Below are positions 48,288-59,794 of a stretch of 64,000 nucleotides of DNA, in pieces. The position numbers and the translations under genes were made by a program. Origin of the DNA: Tilletia caries (lineage: Eukaryota > Basidiomycota > Exobasidiomycetes > Tilletiales > Tilletiaceae); NCBI GenBank assembly GCA_032718865.1, contig JALUTQ010000007.1, forward strand, positions 496,001 through 560,000, in the 5' to 3' direction. The notes under the pieces are model-generated. The model was not told the DNA's origin and searched no databases. It saw only the letters and a list, made by a program, of their open reading frames with translations. Each line of letters begins with the position of its first letter. The stretch's first letter is position 1.

Positions 48288-50851
48288 ATGTCGGCGTCTC
48301 GTATCCCCGTGCCTACGCGACCCTACCACCACCGCTCCCGATCGCCCTCGCCCTCGCTCATCTCGCCCATTACCCCCCGGAGACTCAGCACCAAGGTCAA
48401 CAACAACAGCAACAACAACCTCAACCACAACCAGCAAGACCACGACGACGAGGACGAAGACGATCAATCTCCAGAATCACTATACGAACCGCCACCGTCA
48501 CCCTCACCCGCACCCGCACCCGCACCTGCACCTCCCTCCACCACAACCGACAGCACCATGTCCTCCAACTCCGGCTACCGCGCCTCCCCGCTCGGCCACC
48601 ACCACTCCACCAGCATCGCCTCCACCTCCCACCTCAACCCTTCCTCCATCTCCTCCTCAACCCTCCACACAGCCAACCCACCCTCGACATCCACCAGCAG
48701 CAACAACAACAACGCCGAGCTCGACACACGCAAGAGACAGTCCAAGCGCGATGAGGCCATCAGGAAGAAGATCGAGGCCGACCTCCAGCGTAAGTCCGGC
48801 AAGCACGCTTCGTCGTCTTCGTCGTCCACCGCCGCTGGCCATAACAACAACAACTCCAGCGCAGGCCCTACCCGTCGCAGTCGCAAGATGAGCAAACCCA
48901 CCGCAGCCGCAGGAACCGTCTCTGCGCTCCGCCCTTTGCCCGCCTTGACGGTCCCCCAGAGCATGACCGTCGCCGATGCCAGTCAGCTCTGTGCGGCTAA
49001 GCGCACCGACTGCGTGCTTGTCGTTGATGACGAGGAGCATCTCGCTGGTATCTTCACTGCCAAGGATTTGGCCTTCCGCGTCCGTAATTTCTCTCTTACT
49101 TCCCTTTGTCTTCTCGCTACTTCTAACGAAAGCTGACTGACTCTCTCTCTCTCTCTGGATTGATGGAAACAGGTCGTCGCCCAGGGTCTCGACGCCCGCA
49201 ACACCCCCGTCAGCGCCATCATGACCCGCTCCCCCATGGTGACCCGCGACAGCACCTCAGCCACCGAAGCCCTGAACACAATGGTCACCCGCGGCTTCCG
49301 CCATCTGCCCGTGTGCAACGACGAAGGCGACGTCGTCGGCCTGCTCGACATTGCCAAAGTCTTCTACGAGGCACTGGAGAAGCTCGAGCGCGCACATGGC
49401 TCCAGCCAGAAGTTGTACAACGCCCTCGAGGGCGTGCAGTCCGAGTGGGGCGCGGCGGCCACTTCGGGTCCGCAGGCGGCTATGCTGCAGTACATCGAGA
49501 ATCTGCGGGTGAAGATGAGCATCCCGGACTTGACGACCATCTTGGACAGTCGGACCTTGCCCGTCACGGTCGGCGTGCGAACGACGGTGAAAGACGCGGC
49601 AAGGATGATGAAGGAGCACCATACCACCGCCGTGTGCGTGATGGAGGGCGGCGCGGGCAGTGGTCCCGGAGCGGCGACGGCCACGAGCTCCGGTGGACCT
49701 GTGTCTGGCAAGATTGCGGGCATCTTCACCTCCAAGGACGTCGTGCTGCGCGTGATCGCCGCCGGTCTGGAGCCGAAGAGCTGCTCCGTCGTGCGCGTGA
49801 TGACCCCGCACCCGGACACGGCCCCGCCGACGATGACGATCCAGGAGGCCCTGCGGAAGATGCACGACGGCCGTTACCTCAACTTACCCGTGGTGGAGGA
49901 GTCCGATGTGGAGCAGCAGCGGCTGGTCGGCGTTGTGGATGTGCTCAAACTGACGTATGCGACGTTGGAGATGATCAACAGTATGAACGACGATGCCGGT
50001 GGGCCCGGCGGGGACGGGGCCAGCGGCGGTGGTGGACCGATGTGGAACCGCTTCTGGAACTCGTTCGGCCAGACGGGCTCGAATGGTGGCGGCAGCATGA
50101 CGGGGGGCAATGGAGGAGCGGGGACTGCGGATGATGGGGATAGTGTGCTCAGTGGGCCGACGGGTACGGGGATGGGCACGCGTCCGACGTCGATGTATGG
50201 GGAGAGTGGGCCGGGTACGCCGAGCAAGATCTTCGGCTCGAGTGCGGATCTGAGCTCGGATTTGCACCCGAATGACTCGGCTAGTGCTGTGGGTGGCGCT
50301 GATGGACTGCCCCAGCATGGCGGCGGTGGAGGAGCTCGTAATCTGTTTGGGGACGACGGGCAGAGCCAGGTTGGGACTGGCGCCGGAGGCTTTAATGCCC
50401 CGATTGTGGACGATGGGACGTACTTGTTCAAGTTTGTTACGCCCTCCGGTCGGACGCATCGGTTCCAGGCGCGGTACGACGACGGCAGCTTTGAGACTGT
50501 CCGGGAGATTGTGACGAACAAGCTGGGCTTGGATCCGTTCTTTGAGCCTCCGGCGCCTACGGGGGAGTCGCTTGCTGCGCCTCTCAGCACCGAAGGAGGT
50601 GGTGGTGGTGCTGAGGTTGAGACGCCTTCGAGCGCGGGGGCTGGGGTGACGCTGCCGGACCCGAACGACTTCTCGCTCGCGTACACGGACGACGACTCGG
50701 ATGTGGTCCTGATTACTGCGGACGGGGATGTGTTGGATGCGGTCTCGGTTGCGCGGAAGCAGGGCCGAGACCGGGTGTTGCTCATCTTGCAGGGTGGGCG
50801 GGCCTGGACGGAGGCGATGGCGAAGGCGCAGGCGGCGAGTGTGCTTGTTGG

Positions 50852-50883
<32 letters not shown>

Positions 50884-51269
50884 CTGCCGGAGCGGGTGCG
50901 GGTGCGGGGGGGAAGAGGGGTGGGGCTGCGGCTGCGGCTGGGAAGGCGAGGAGGTCGAAGGGGCTTGGTATGGTTGAGGAGGATCTGGATGAGGATGCGG
51001 ATGGAGGGAAGGAGGAAGACGAAGTCAGTGGTAACGCGGTGCCGACCGGAACTCGAGAGCGTGGGGTTGCAGCAGCAGGAGCAGGTGCCAACGGCAAGGC
51101 GACGGGTAAAGGCAAGGGTAAGGGCGAGGACGAGGTGTTGTTCGGGTTCTTGCCGAAGGAGCTTGCTCTTCCTGCTGCGATTGGGTTCTTGGGTGTTGCT
51201 GTGATTGGGGCTGTGATTGTGACGCGGGCGAGCGGGGGTGGCGGTGGGGGTGGTGGGGGTCGGTACTGA
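48288..51269 (+). CDS. Four-CBS, PB1-domain protein with a C-terminal membrane anchor
   Basis: Two exons (48288-49079 and 49173-51269) give 962 residues. After a Ser/Asn/Pro-rich start come CBS motifs in two pairs: SALRPLPALTVPQSMTVADA with GIFTAKDLAFRV; VSAIMTRSPMVTRDSTSATE with VGLLDIAKVFYEAL; LPVTVGVRTTVKDAARMMKE with GIFTSKDVVLRVIAAGL; VVRVMTPHPDTAPPTMTIQE with VGVVDVLKLTYATLEMI. A PB1 domain follows (YLFKFVTPSGRTHRFQARYD, then DVVLITADGDVLDAV). It ends with a hydrophobic helix, LALPAAIGFLGVAVIGAVIV, before a Gly-run. This is the architecture of fungal Mug70-type proteins. CBS pairs usually sense adenosine nucleotides and PB1 mediates dimerisation; the membrane and partner are unknown. 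The donor is an unusual GTCCGT. Confidence 0.9.
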
Positions 51270-51867
51270 TGGATCTGGTCCGTACCGTCGTAACACGCAC
51301 TCGGTCCTGGATCTTCGACAGTCTCTCTCGTATATACCACGACAGTGCCCGCGTTTCCGGCGGCTCAAGGCTCAAGAAGCTCGACGATCGTCCCTCATCC
51401 GCGTCCTGGAGATGAAGGCGATCTTATAGCCGGGCCCCGCTTTCGGCTTCTCTCCACATCCATTGATTTGGTCGCTGGACCGCCATCTGCCGGTCGACGC
51501 TTTGACACCGAATTCATTGCTGTTTGGATCGACAGGACGATGTTACCGGGGGGCCCAAGTGTCGGGGATGTGTTGTCGCGTTGCAGCGGGGCCTTCTCCT
51601 TCGCCTCTCTCTCGCGCTCTCTCTTTCTCTCTCCTCTCCTCTCCTCTCCTCTCCTCTCCTCTCCTCTCCTCTCCTCTCCTCTCCTCTCCTTTCCTTTCCT
51701 TCCTCTCTACTATTGATACGACTCGCCAGTCTCCCAAAATACATACATGACTCTTTATCATACATAGCTCTGGGCTCTGCGCCCAACTCCGAGCGAGGGC
51801 AAGCATGAAGCAAGGAGAAGTCGTTGCTGGTTGACTTGCCGAATGCCGTGCCTGGTCGGAGCTCGGA
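51270..51867. other. Spacer with a long CTCCT microsatellite
   Basis: A 598-bp spacer upstream of the GH105-like gene. Apart from the microsatellite nothing is recognisable, including no exon that would supply a signal peptide to the next gene. Confidence 0.5.
51631..51690. repeat. (CTCCT)12 microsatellite
   Basis: Twelve exact pentamer copies, continuing into degenerate TTCCT units. It lies between the CBS-PB1 gene and the GH105-like gene, about 180 bp before the latter's ATG. Confidence 0.95.
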
Positions 51868-54800
51868 ATGCAGGATGACATGACATCTTCGCCGCATTCC
51901 AGTCCAAGAAATCCGCCGCCTGCGCTTCCCTTGGCAGAACGCAGAACGAAATCAAATCCATCGATCTCACCACCACCACCACCGACAGCGACAGCGACAG
52001 CGACAGCGAGCACGAGCTCAAGCACGACAGCGACGACGATCACGATGAGCATGACGAGCTCAAGCACCGTCATCCTCCACCCCCGCGCATTCGACGACAG
52101 CACCGACTACACCCCGAACAGCACCGCACTCCACACCCTCACCGACACCATCTCCTCGTCCCCACGCGCGTCCTGGGAGCAGGGCACAGCAGCAGCAGCC
52201 TTCCTCGAGCTCTACCACCCGCAATGGGCCGTCTTTGCCGCCGCCGACAGCCACGGCCCGCCCTACGCCCCTTCGACATCCACTAACAACAACAAGCCGC
52301 CCATCCCGTACAAGGTGCTCAGCATGGGCCTCCGCGCGGTCGCTACCCAGGACGGCATCGGCCGTCTCTCTTCACGCGTCACCGGCGACGAATCCACCAA
52401 TGCAGGATCGGCACTCGACTCTGCCTCCAGCGGCGAGTCCGTCCTCATCGGCGCCGTCGTCGCTGGCGAGATCAACACCGCCGATGGATCCACCCGCGCT
52501 GGAGACTGGACCACGCCTGCTGCCAGACAGCTCGCCTTCTTGCTCAATACCGTTCCCAGGGCTGCTAATGGGGCTATCTCACATCGCTTTCCCGACGTAC
52601 AGATATGGAGCGATGGTGTATACAGTCAGTACCATCTTTCCCAATCCTTCGCTCGTTTAGCTTACTGACCCATTGGATCCTGGATACACATTCAGTGGGC
52701 CCGCCGTTCTACGCACAGTACGGACTGATGACTCGCAACCAGACCCTCCTCCAACTCGCATACGACCAGTGCAGACTCTACCGCGACCTCCTCCGCATCA
52801 CACAGGGCACATCCACAAATCTCTGGGCCCACATCTGGGCAGCAACATCCCAAACCAACACCACAGCACCAGGCTTCCGCTGGGTCGACTCCAATTCATG
52901 GCTCACCGGCAACGGATGGGCATCCGCAGGCATGCTCCGCGTAGCAGCCTCCATCGCACAGTCGCCCTACGCGAACGAGATGGCATCCCAGATCACCGAC
53001 TTGACCACCTGGACCCGTGAGATCCTCGAGGCCGCCTTCCCACTGGCAGACAGCAACACCGGCCTCTTCCACAACTACGCAAACGACTCCAACACCTTCC
53101 TCGACAGCGCAGGCAGCTCCCTACTCGCCTACTCCGCCTTCCGACTCGCTTCCATCGGCGTCCTGTCCGAGTCCCAGTCGGAGAACGTGGTCCGACCGGC
53201 GGAGCGCATCTATCAGGCTGTCCAAGGTAGCGTGGGCACGCTGGGGGATATGACCAATGGACTCGACGTGGTCAACGTGCTCTCTTTCAACTCGGACTCC
53301 GCACACTCCTCTACCGAGAGTCTCTCCTTCCTGCTCCTCCTCTCCGCCGCCAGACGGGACTATGCCGCGGGAAATGTTACGGGCATTCGGGGGCCCGGCA
53401 CGAGTGGGGCGGGCAGGCATGGCAAGTTGCAGGCGTTGGGCGGTGATCGCGGGTCCGCTGCTGCAGGGGGCTCCTCGTCGACGAATGCGGGTGCCATCGC
53501 GGGTGCGCTTCTTGGTGGCCTAGTCGCAGGCATCCTCGCCACCCTCCTGGCGCTCTACTGTCTCCGTCGCCGTCATCGCCGTCGGGACGCGGACGATGAG
53601 AAATGGGACAACCGGACCGAACTTCGGGCCGGTCGCCGGCTTGGTCATCATCATCGACAGCAGTCCTCCTCCGTCACCATGAGGAACGAGAAGCCGGGTG
53701 GGAACATGAACAAGACGGGCTCGGCGTCCTCTGCTTCATCGGAGAATACCCCCCGGGTAGGCGGCGTCGGCGTCGCTGCTGCTAACGAAGAAAAGGAAGA
53801 AGAAGTGGAGGATGATGATGAGCCGCAGACGGCGGTGGAGATGGATAACGACAAGCACACGCTGTGGAACAACATCACCGGCGGCGGTGGCAAGGGCGCG
53901 CACCGCTCGAACTCACTCCACCGCGGCGTCTCCTTCAAAGCAGGCACCAAGTCCAAATCCGGCGCCGGCGCCGGCGCCGACGGTGGTCATCGACGGGGCA
54001 ACACCGCGAACTCCTCCAGTGGGTCCTTCGCCTTTGGCTCCGGCTCGAGCTGGAAGGCCAAGTTTGGCCGAGGAGGAGGAGGAGGAGGATCCGGTGGGGG
54101 AGGGAACTCGCTCAGTCGGGCGGGCAGTGAGCGGAGGAGGGATGCGATTCGGGCGCAGGAGGAGGCAAGGTTTGATGATGATGAGATGACGGTGCAGGAG
54201 CATGTTCGGAATGGAAGGGGAGGGACGGAGGTCCCGATGGTGGAGATTGCTCCTACGCCTGCTTCTGCTTCTGCTCCTGGTGCTGGTGGTGTGGGAAAGG
54301 CGGTGGGGACGACGGCTGCTGCTTCTGCTGTGGCGGCCGTGCTGAGGAGTGGGGCGCAGACGCCTACAACCCAGCCTACAGCCCAGCCTCAGCCTCAGGC
54401 TCAAAGTCGATCGTTAAGCATCGATACAGGCGCAGGTACCGGTCCCGGTACCGGTGGTGTGCCCATGGACCGCACGTCCTCCTCCGCCAGTTCAGCCTCG
54501 GCGAGGAAGTTCAAGGCTCCGCGTGCGCTTCCTGTTGCTGCCACTCCGCAGCCCCAGCAAGAGCAGGAAGCACAGCCGGTCCCGGTCCCGGTCTCGGTTG
54601 ATTACTTCGCTACGCCTGGAGCGGCGCGGGCGGACCCTGCTACCAGTACTGCTCCTGCGACTTCTTCCTCGTCCGCTGCGGTACCCGTACCGGACCGTGC
54701 GACCCGACACGGCCGCAAACCGAGCTCGCGCGCGAAGGCCTTACGTTCCAACCGTGCCTTGATCGACGGCTCAGCGGAGCAAGAGGCGGAGCAGGAAGAG

Positions 54801-55523
54801 CATGTGGGAGTAGGCGCTGTTATGGACATCTACTCCGACTTGGCTATGAAGGCTGAGGAAGGGGCTGCGTTGAAGGGACGCGGGAGACATTCGCGGTCGG
54901 GTAGTGCTGCTTCTGCTTCTGCCTCGGGCTCGGGCGGTGGGAGGGTGCGGGGTGGAGGTGGGGGGCATGGGAGGTATGCTAGTGAGTCCTCCCCTGTGCC
55001 TGTGCCGTCGAGACAGCGGCTGCAGGAGGAGGAGCGGGAGGCGAGGAGGCTTGGGGAGAGTGCGCAGCTTGCGAGGGGTGGGTCGAGCTCGAGTCGGAGT
55101 CAGGCGGCTCCTCATCTCCAACAGCAGCAGCAGCAGGCTTCGTCCCGGACGCGCTCGGTGGAGCGACGTACTGATGGGCGGAGCTCGAGCTCGAATTGGA
55201 ATTCGAATGAGGAGCAGGGGGTACGGACGACGCGGAGCCGGACGAGTTCGACTCCTTCTTCCGCCATTGGCGCCGGTGGAATCGGAAGTGGTGGCCCTTC
55301 GTACTCGATCCGACGCGTAGGGCCCGCTGCTTCCCAGGGCGCAGGCGCAGGCGCAGGCGCGGGTGCTAGTACGAGCGGGTTCGCCTCCGTCGGGGACGTC
55401 ATCGCTGCGGGCGTGCAGTACCCCTTGGCCCAGCCGGGGGTGAGGACGGCGAGTACGAGGACGAGGGGACGGGTTCCTTCTGGGTCTGGGGCGGGTGTGG
55501 GTGCGCGGGCTGGGTATTTGTGA
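51868..55523 (+). CDS. Membrane-anchored GH88/GH105-like six-hairpin glycosidase with long cytosolic tail
   Basis: Two exons (51868-52624 and 52696-55523) give 1,194 residues. The first about 480 residues resemble unsaturated glucuronyl/rhamnogalacturonyl hydrolases with an (alpha/alpha)6 barrel: SPRASWEQGTAAAAFLELYH, a DGVYMGPPFYAQYG motif formed across the intron (candidate catalytic Asp), DSNSWLTGNGWASAGMLRV and STESLSFLLLLSAAR. One membrane helix (about 516-540, GAIAGALLGGLVAGILATLL) is followed by RRRHRRR, so the tail should be cytosolic. The tail, about 650 residues, is Ser/Gly/Ala-rich. The N-terminus is hydrophilic and shows no signal peptide, although the sequence just before the barrel (DYTPNSTALHTL) looks like the usual mature start. 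An upstream exon may be missing, or the start may be wrong. Confidence 0.82.
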
Positions 55524-56380
55524 GGAGTGGGAGGAAAGGCTTCCGTGTCGAGGCGGACTCGGGGATGTTACACTGGATTGGCACGAACGCCTCCCGCGAA
55601 TCTCGCTGGTCGTCGTTTCGGAACACTTACATATCTGGCACGGACCGGGCGGGTCTCAAAGAACAAGATCGTATATACAACACCACTACACCACCCCCAA
55701 TTCTTTCTCTCCCTTCTCCGTCCGTCGGTCGGTCGGTCGGTCGGTCGTCTCTCTCTCTCTCTCTTCTCAACTTTTTCTCACACACTTCAAGAAGCGACAC
55801 TCCCTATCTCTCCGTTCCGAGGGTACATACGAAACCAGGGGGAAGCCACGGCGGTGCGGGAATGCGTGCCTTCCCTGTTTCGGTACCCCCCAGGCGCCAG
55901 GCAGGCCAGGCGGTCACACAACACAATCGTTTCCAAGTTACCATACACCAGATACCTATTTGGGGTTCCGCCGGGGCGGCCGTCGACACGGAGGACATGA
56001 ATGGGGGGGCCCTCCCCCTTCACTCACTTGGGGTCCTTCCTCACCGTTTCTCATTCTCCAGATTCCCTTTTTTTTCCCACTCGGTCATCTTATACTGTAT
56101 CTTCCTTTCTCTGCTCCCTGCTCCTTCCCCCGTTCCTGCCTGTATATAGCTCCCTCTTCTCTGCCCTCTCGGTCCCTCTCTATACAATCGGTCGGTTTTC
56201 AGGTTTACTTGTCTGCTGATGTGCAGCCCCGTGTTGCTCTTTGCGGAGAGAGTATGGTACATTTTTGAGCGGACAGTGGGATACATGTGAGCCGAGTTTT
56301 ACAAAAAGGCATACGTCCGACCTTCCCATCGATTCGCCAGCAAACCCCTCCCTCATCCCCCCACCCCCCTCCCAGCTCCA
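55524..56380. other. Convergent 3' spacer with a tetranucleotide repeat
   Basis: An 857-bp spacer between converging genes. It contains a GTCG/GGTC tetranucleotide run at about 55723-55747, next to a CT-run. Open frames on the plus strand here are composition artefacts. Confidence 0.5.
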
Positions 56381-57190
56381 TCACGGATCCCTCTCCTGGC
56401 GCGCAGCCCGTGTAGCAGGCACAGGTTTATCAGGCCGAATCCTCACAATCTTCCCCTCCGCGTCCCTCAACGGCGGCGGGATGGCCTCGGCGGGGTGATC
56501 GGCGCGCAAGTCGAGACAGCCTGGTCGGAGTGGTTTGGCGGTGCCGTATAGGTGGGAGCCTAGGTTTGAGATTTGGTCCGGTGGGGTGTGCAGGTCTGTG
56601 TGACAGGCTCGGCATTGCCACCATTCTCGTCGTGGGGCTGGGCTCGGATCGGTACTCCCACTCCCACTCCCACTCCCGCTCCCGCTCCCGCTACTAGTAT
56701 TCTCCGCCCCAGTATTCGACGCCAACGTCTTCGTCTTCCCCGGCCTCCTGCGCGACACAGGCGTCGTCGACGGCCCGAGGAAATGGAGGTACTTGAGATA
56801 CCCACCAGGTGTACCCGTCAGTGCCGAGCGAGCGTTCTTGCTGGTCTCGGGGGAGGCGAGCAGTTCGAGGACGCGGGCGGGTGGGAGGGGCCCGCGGTAG
56901 AAGTGGGCTTCTGTGTTGTGGAGCTCAGTGCGCATTGTCCAGTCGGGGGTGTTGTTGGGGGGTGCGGGTGTTGTTGTTGTTGGGGCAGGGGCAGGAGGGG
57001 CAGCTACTGGCGGTACTGGTATGGAAGCTGGTACGGCTACGGGAGCTAGAGCTGGCACTGGACCTGGCATTGGACCTGGAGCAGGAGCAGGAGCAGGAGC
57101 AGGTGATGTCTGGTTGGGGACATTTGCGAGACTGGCCAGTGCGACTGCTGCAGACGCTGCGGACGTGTCGCTGCTGCTGTTCTTCGCCAT
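56381..57190 (-). CDS. Unknown protein with a CxxC-type cysteine pair
   Basis: A single exon of 269 residues from the ATG at 57190. The N-terminus is Ala/Pro-rich, with PAPAPAP repeats. A compact middle part follows (NTPDWTMRTELHNTEAHFYR, GPLPPARVLELLASPE, GGYLKYLHFLGP), then a Gly-Ser run (56655-56695). The C-terminal segment is WWQCRACHTDLHTPPDQISN, LGSHLYG and GCLDLRAD. The CRACH motif could be half of a zinc site, but no matching second pair is evident. The non-repetitive blocks and the Kozak-like start favour a real gene. Family and function are unknown. Confidence 0.6.
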   Translation of the reverse strand: MAKNSSSDTSAASAAVALASLANVPNQTSPAPAPAPAPGPMPGPVPALAPVAVPASIPVPPVAAPPAPAPTTTTPAPPNNTPDWTMRTELHNTEAHFYRGPLPPARVLELLASPETSKNARSALTGTPGGYLKYLHFLGPSTTPVSRRRPGKTKTLASNTGAENTSSGSGSGSGSGSGSTDPSPAPRREWWQCRACHTDLHTPPDQISNLGSHLYGTAKPLRPGCLDLRADHPAEAIPPPLRDAEGKIVRIRPDKPVPATRAARQERDP

Positions 57191-57761
57191 CTTGCTTGCT
57201 TATGCTTGATGCTTGATGGTCGCCTGTTTGCATGCGGTATGTGGTGGAAGTCTCGCACGAGGAAGGCTTCATCGAACCGAACACTTGAGTGCCTCCAACC
57301 TCGAGTAGCACACCGATACCACAACACAACCACACTCGAGCTCTTAGCAAAGCTTGTGCAGGATGTACGCGCACACACGCTCTCGCTTTCCGTTGGTGAA
57401 TTGGTCTCCATGTTGAGCAGCAAGGTCGTGTTGAGCAGATACTATATGTAATGTACCTCAATTCTTTCCTTAGGCCTCTGCTCCAGCTTATCCCTCTCTG
57501 TTCCTTCTTCGCTTTCGCTGAATCCAAGCGATGGGCTTCATCTGAAGTTCCTGCTATCGCCTTTCCCACCAATGGAGCGCGAAGGTGCGCCCGCAGTCAC
57601 CACGCATGGAGGATACAATTATGTACCGGATCGTTGCGATTCATTAGATTAGCGTTACAGGGAAGCGGGTGACATTTTGCAGTTCTATCGATGGCGAGTC
57701 GAGGTTCCGATGAGGAGCAGGCAATGAGCAGCGTTCTTGAAATCCCCATAATGGAACCCGT
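57191..57761. other. Spacer upstream of the small unknown gene
   Basis: A 571-bp spacer between two minus-strand genes, holding the promoter of the small unknown gene and the 3' end of the permease gene. No gene seen. Confidence 0.5.
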
Positions 57762-59794
57762 TCACGCATTGGGTATCTTGTCCAGGATCGTGATCACCGT
57801 GCCGTCGTCCAGGACCGCCTTCCGCGGCTGAAGATGATACCCACCCAGCCGAGGCAACCACCAGAAGAAGACGAGCCAGTACAGCCCGCCGACGCCGAAG
57901 ACGGCCATGCCCACCACGCAATGGAGGTAGTACGGCAAGGTGTCGTAGACGGAGTTGCCCTGGCTGGGCGGGACGAAGGGGGCCACGATGAGGAAGAGGG
58001 AGGCGAGGGCGAAGAAGGCGACGACGGGCCAGGTGGCGCGGAAGGAGGGCGACCACGGCCGACGGAGGCCTTTGGGTGTGTGGAAGTACATGGAGAGAAG
58101 ACCGACGGAGATGATGAAGTTGACGATGTTGAGTGGATAGCTGACGACGTTGAGGATGCTGTGGATGATCATAGTTCGACCCAGTATCAGTAAATAGATC
58201 CTAGACCACACGAATAAGGGAAGAGCGAAAAAGGCAGGAGACAGGGCAGGGTTGGCAAATTGTCCAAACTCACAAGTTGTAAGCATCACCCAACGGAGGT
58301 GCGAGGAGGATGATCATCGAGACGAGCCAGTGCAGGCCCAGTCCAGCAAACGGCGCTCCCAGTGGCCAACTACTTCCAAAAGCCCGGGAGGCCGGCAAGA
58401 TCCCATCCCACCCCAAAGCCTGCACGATCCGACCCTGAGCAAAGAGCACGCTCAACACGTTCCCCAGTGCCGACAGGGCCACGATGACAGAGAGCGCTCG
58501 TTGGGCGGAGGGTCCAAACATGTTCTGGAAGAAGACGGCCGCGATGGTGATGTTGGAGTTGAGAATGTCTTCTTTGGGCACCGCAGCGAAGTAGGCAATG
58601 TTGACCAACATGTACAACGCAGTGATGATGCCCATTGCGAGCGGGGCAGCCACCGCGAGCGTCCTCCTCGGATTCTTCACCTCCGACAGCGAATAGTTCA
58701 CATTCGAAAAGCCGATGAAGCTCCAGACGACGTTGTACAGCGCGGAGACGATGCCGTAGGTGTCGGCGGTGGTACCCTCGAAGGCGTTCCGGAAGTTGTG
58801 TGGTTGTTCGGGAAGGCGGGTGTGGCCTGCGAGGGCGGCAAAGCCGGAGCATGCGATGAAGAGGAGGATGAAGATTTTGAAGGAGCCCAGGATGTTTTGT
58901 AGGTGGAGTCCCCACTTGAGGCGGAAAGAGTGCTGCAAGAGGGACGGAACTCGTCAGCACCTCCGGTCAGAAAAAAGCGGGATGGTGAATGTCGAAGGAT
59001 GAACTCACCAACAGGAAGCAGAACGTGAGAACGAGTGCTCCGATCCCCTTCGAGGCCCATTCGGTGGTTTCACGATCTGCCGCTTTGAGCATGTACGTCC
59101 CAAAGACAAGAGCATTCCCAGCGGGCCAACCAAGAAGACAAGCATAAGCAGCATACGAGCACAAAGCCGACCACCGGGGTGCCCTATAAGCGCGTTCCAA
59201 AAAGCCCAAATACGCCTTCTCAGCTCCGTTGATGGGGACCCCGACCCCCCACTCGATATAGACCGCCAGTCCAGCACCGGCAATGAGGGCCCCGATCGCC
59301 CAGCAGATGAGCGAGAGCCCGACCGAGCCCGTCGCTTTGAGGATCGTGGATGGCGTGGCGAAGATGCCGGCGCCGATGCAGCGGTTGATGATCAGGAAGG
59401 TGGCGGACACGATCCCGATCGTCCGTCGGTTCTCCGGTAGGGCGGAGGAGAAGCCTTGCTCGCCGTCGTCGTCGTCGTCGTCTTCTCCGTGGCTGACGAG
59501 CTCGGTTTGGATCTTCTTATGGCTCGTACCGCTGTCGATGGAATGGGCCTTATCTGGCAGGCTGGAGGTCACCTTGTTGGACTTGATCGACGGGGAGGGT
59601 GAGGGAGACACGTCTCGCCCGACCGATGGCTTGGGCTCGTGGGACATTCTTCTTGACGTTCGATGGGGTGAATGTAATAGAGGGGTCGATTCTGACCGTG
59701 CAGACGATGGACCCGCTTCGACGGAAGAACGAGCAGAGACAGAACCGTAGGAGTTGGAAGACGAGGATGCGACTTGCTTGCCCATTGCAGACAT
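57762..59794 (-). CDS. Amino-acid permease, methionine-permease (MUP1/MUP3) type
   Basis: A plasma-membrane importer of the LAT/APC superfamily. Three exons (59794-59009, 58932-58274, 58158-57762) give 613 residues. A hydrophilic cytosolic N-terminus of about 120 residues, with an acidic DDDDDD run, precedes about 12 membrane helices. The first helix has GIVSATFLIINRCIGAGIFA followed by TPSTIL, the substrate-site motif of the family. Other landmarks are FIGFSNVNYSLSEVKNPRRT and NVLSVLFAQGRIVQALGWDG. Exons 2 and 3 join as AYNFILNVVSYPLNIVNF. The start is the ATG at 59794 (MSAMGKQ); a second ATG lies at 59785. Methionine as substrate is inferred from family resemblance only. Confidence 0.88.

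Noticed and set aside
49874..51368. Two open frames of nearly 490-495 codons on the minus strand
   Set aside because: They are antisense to the CBS-PB1 gene and consist of Pro/Ser/Arg runs mirrored from its repeats.
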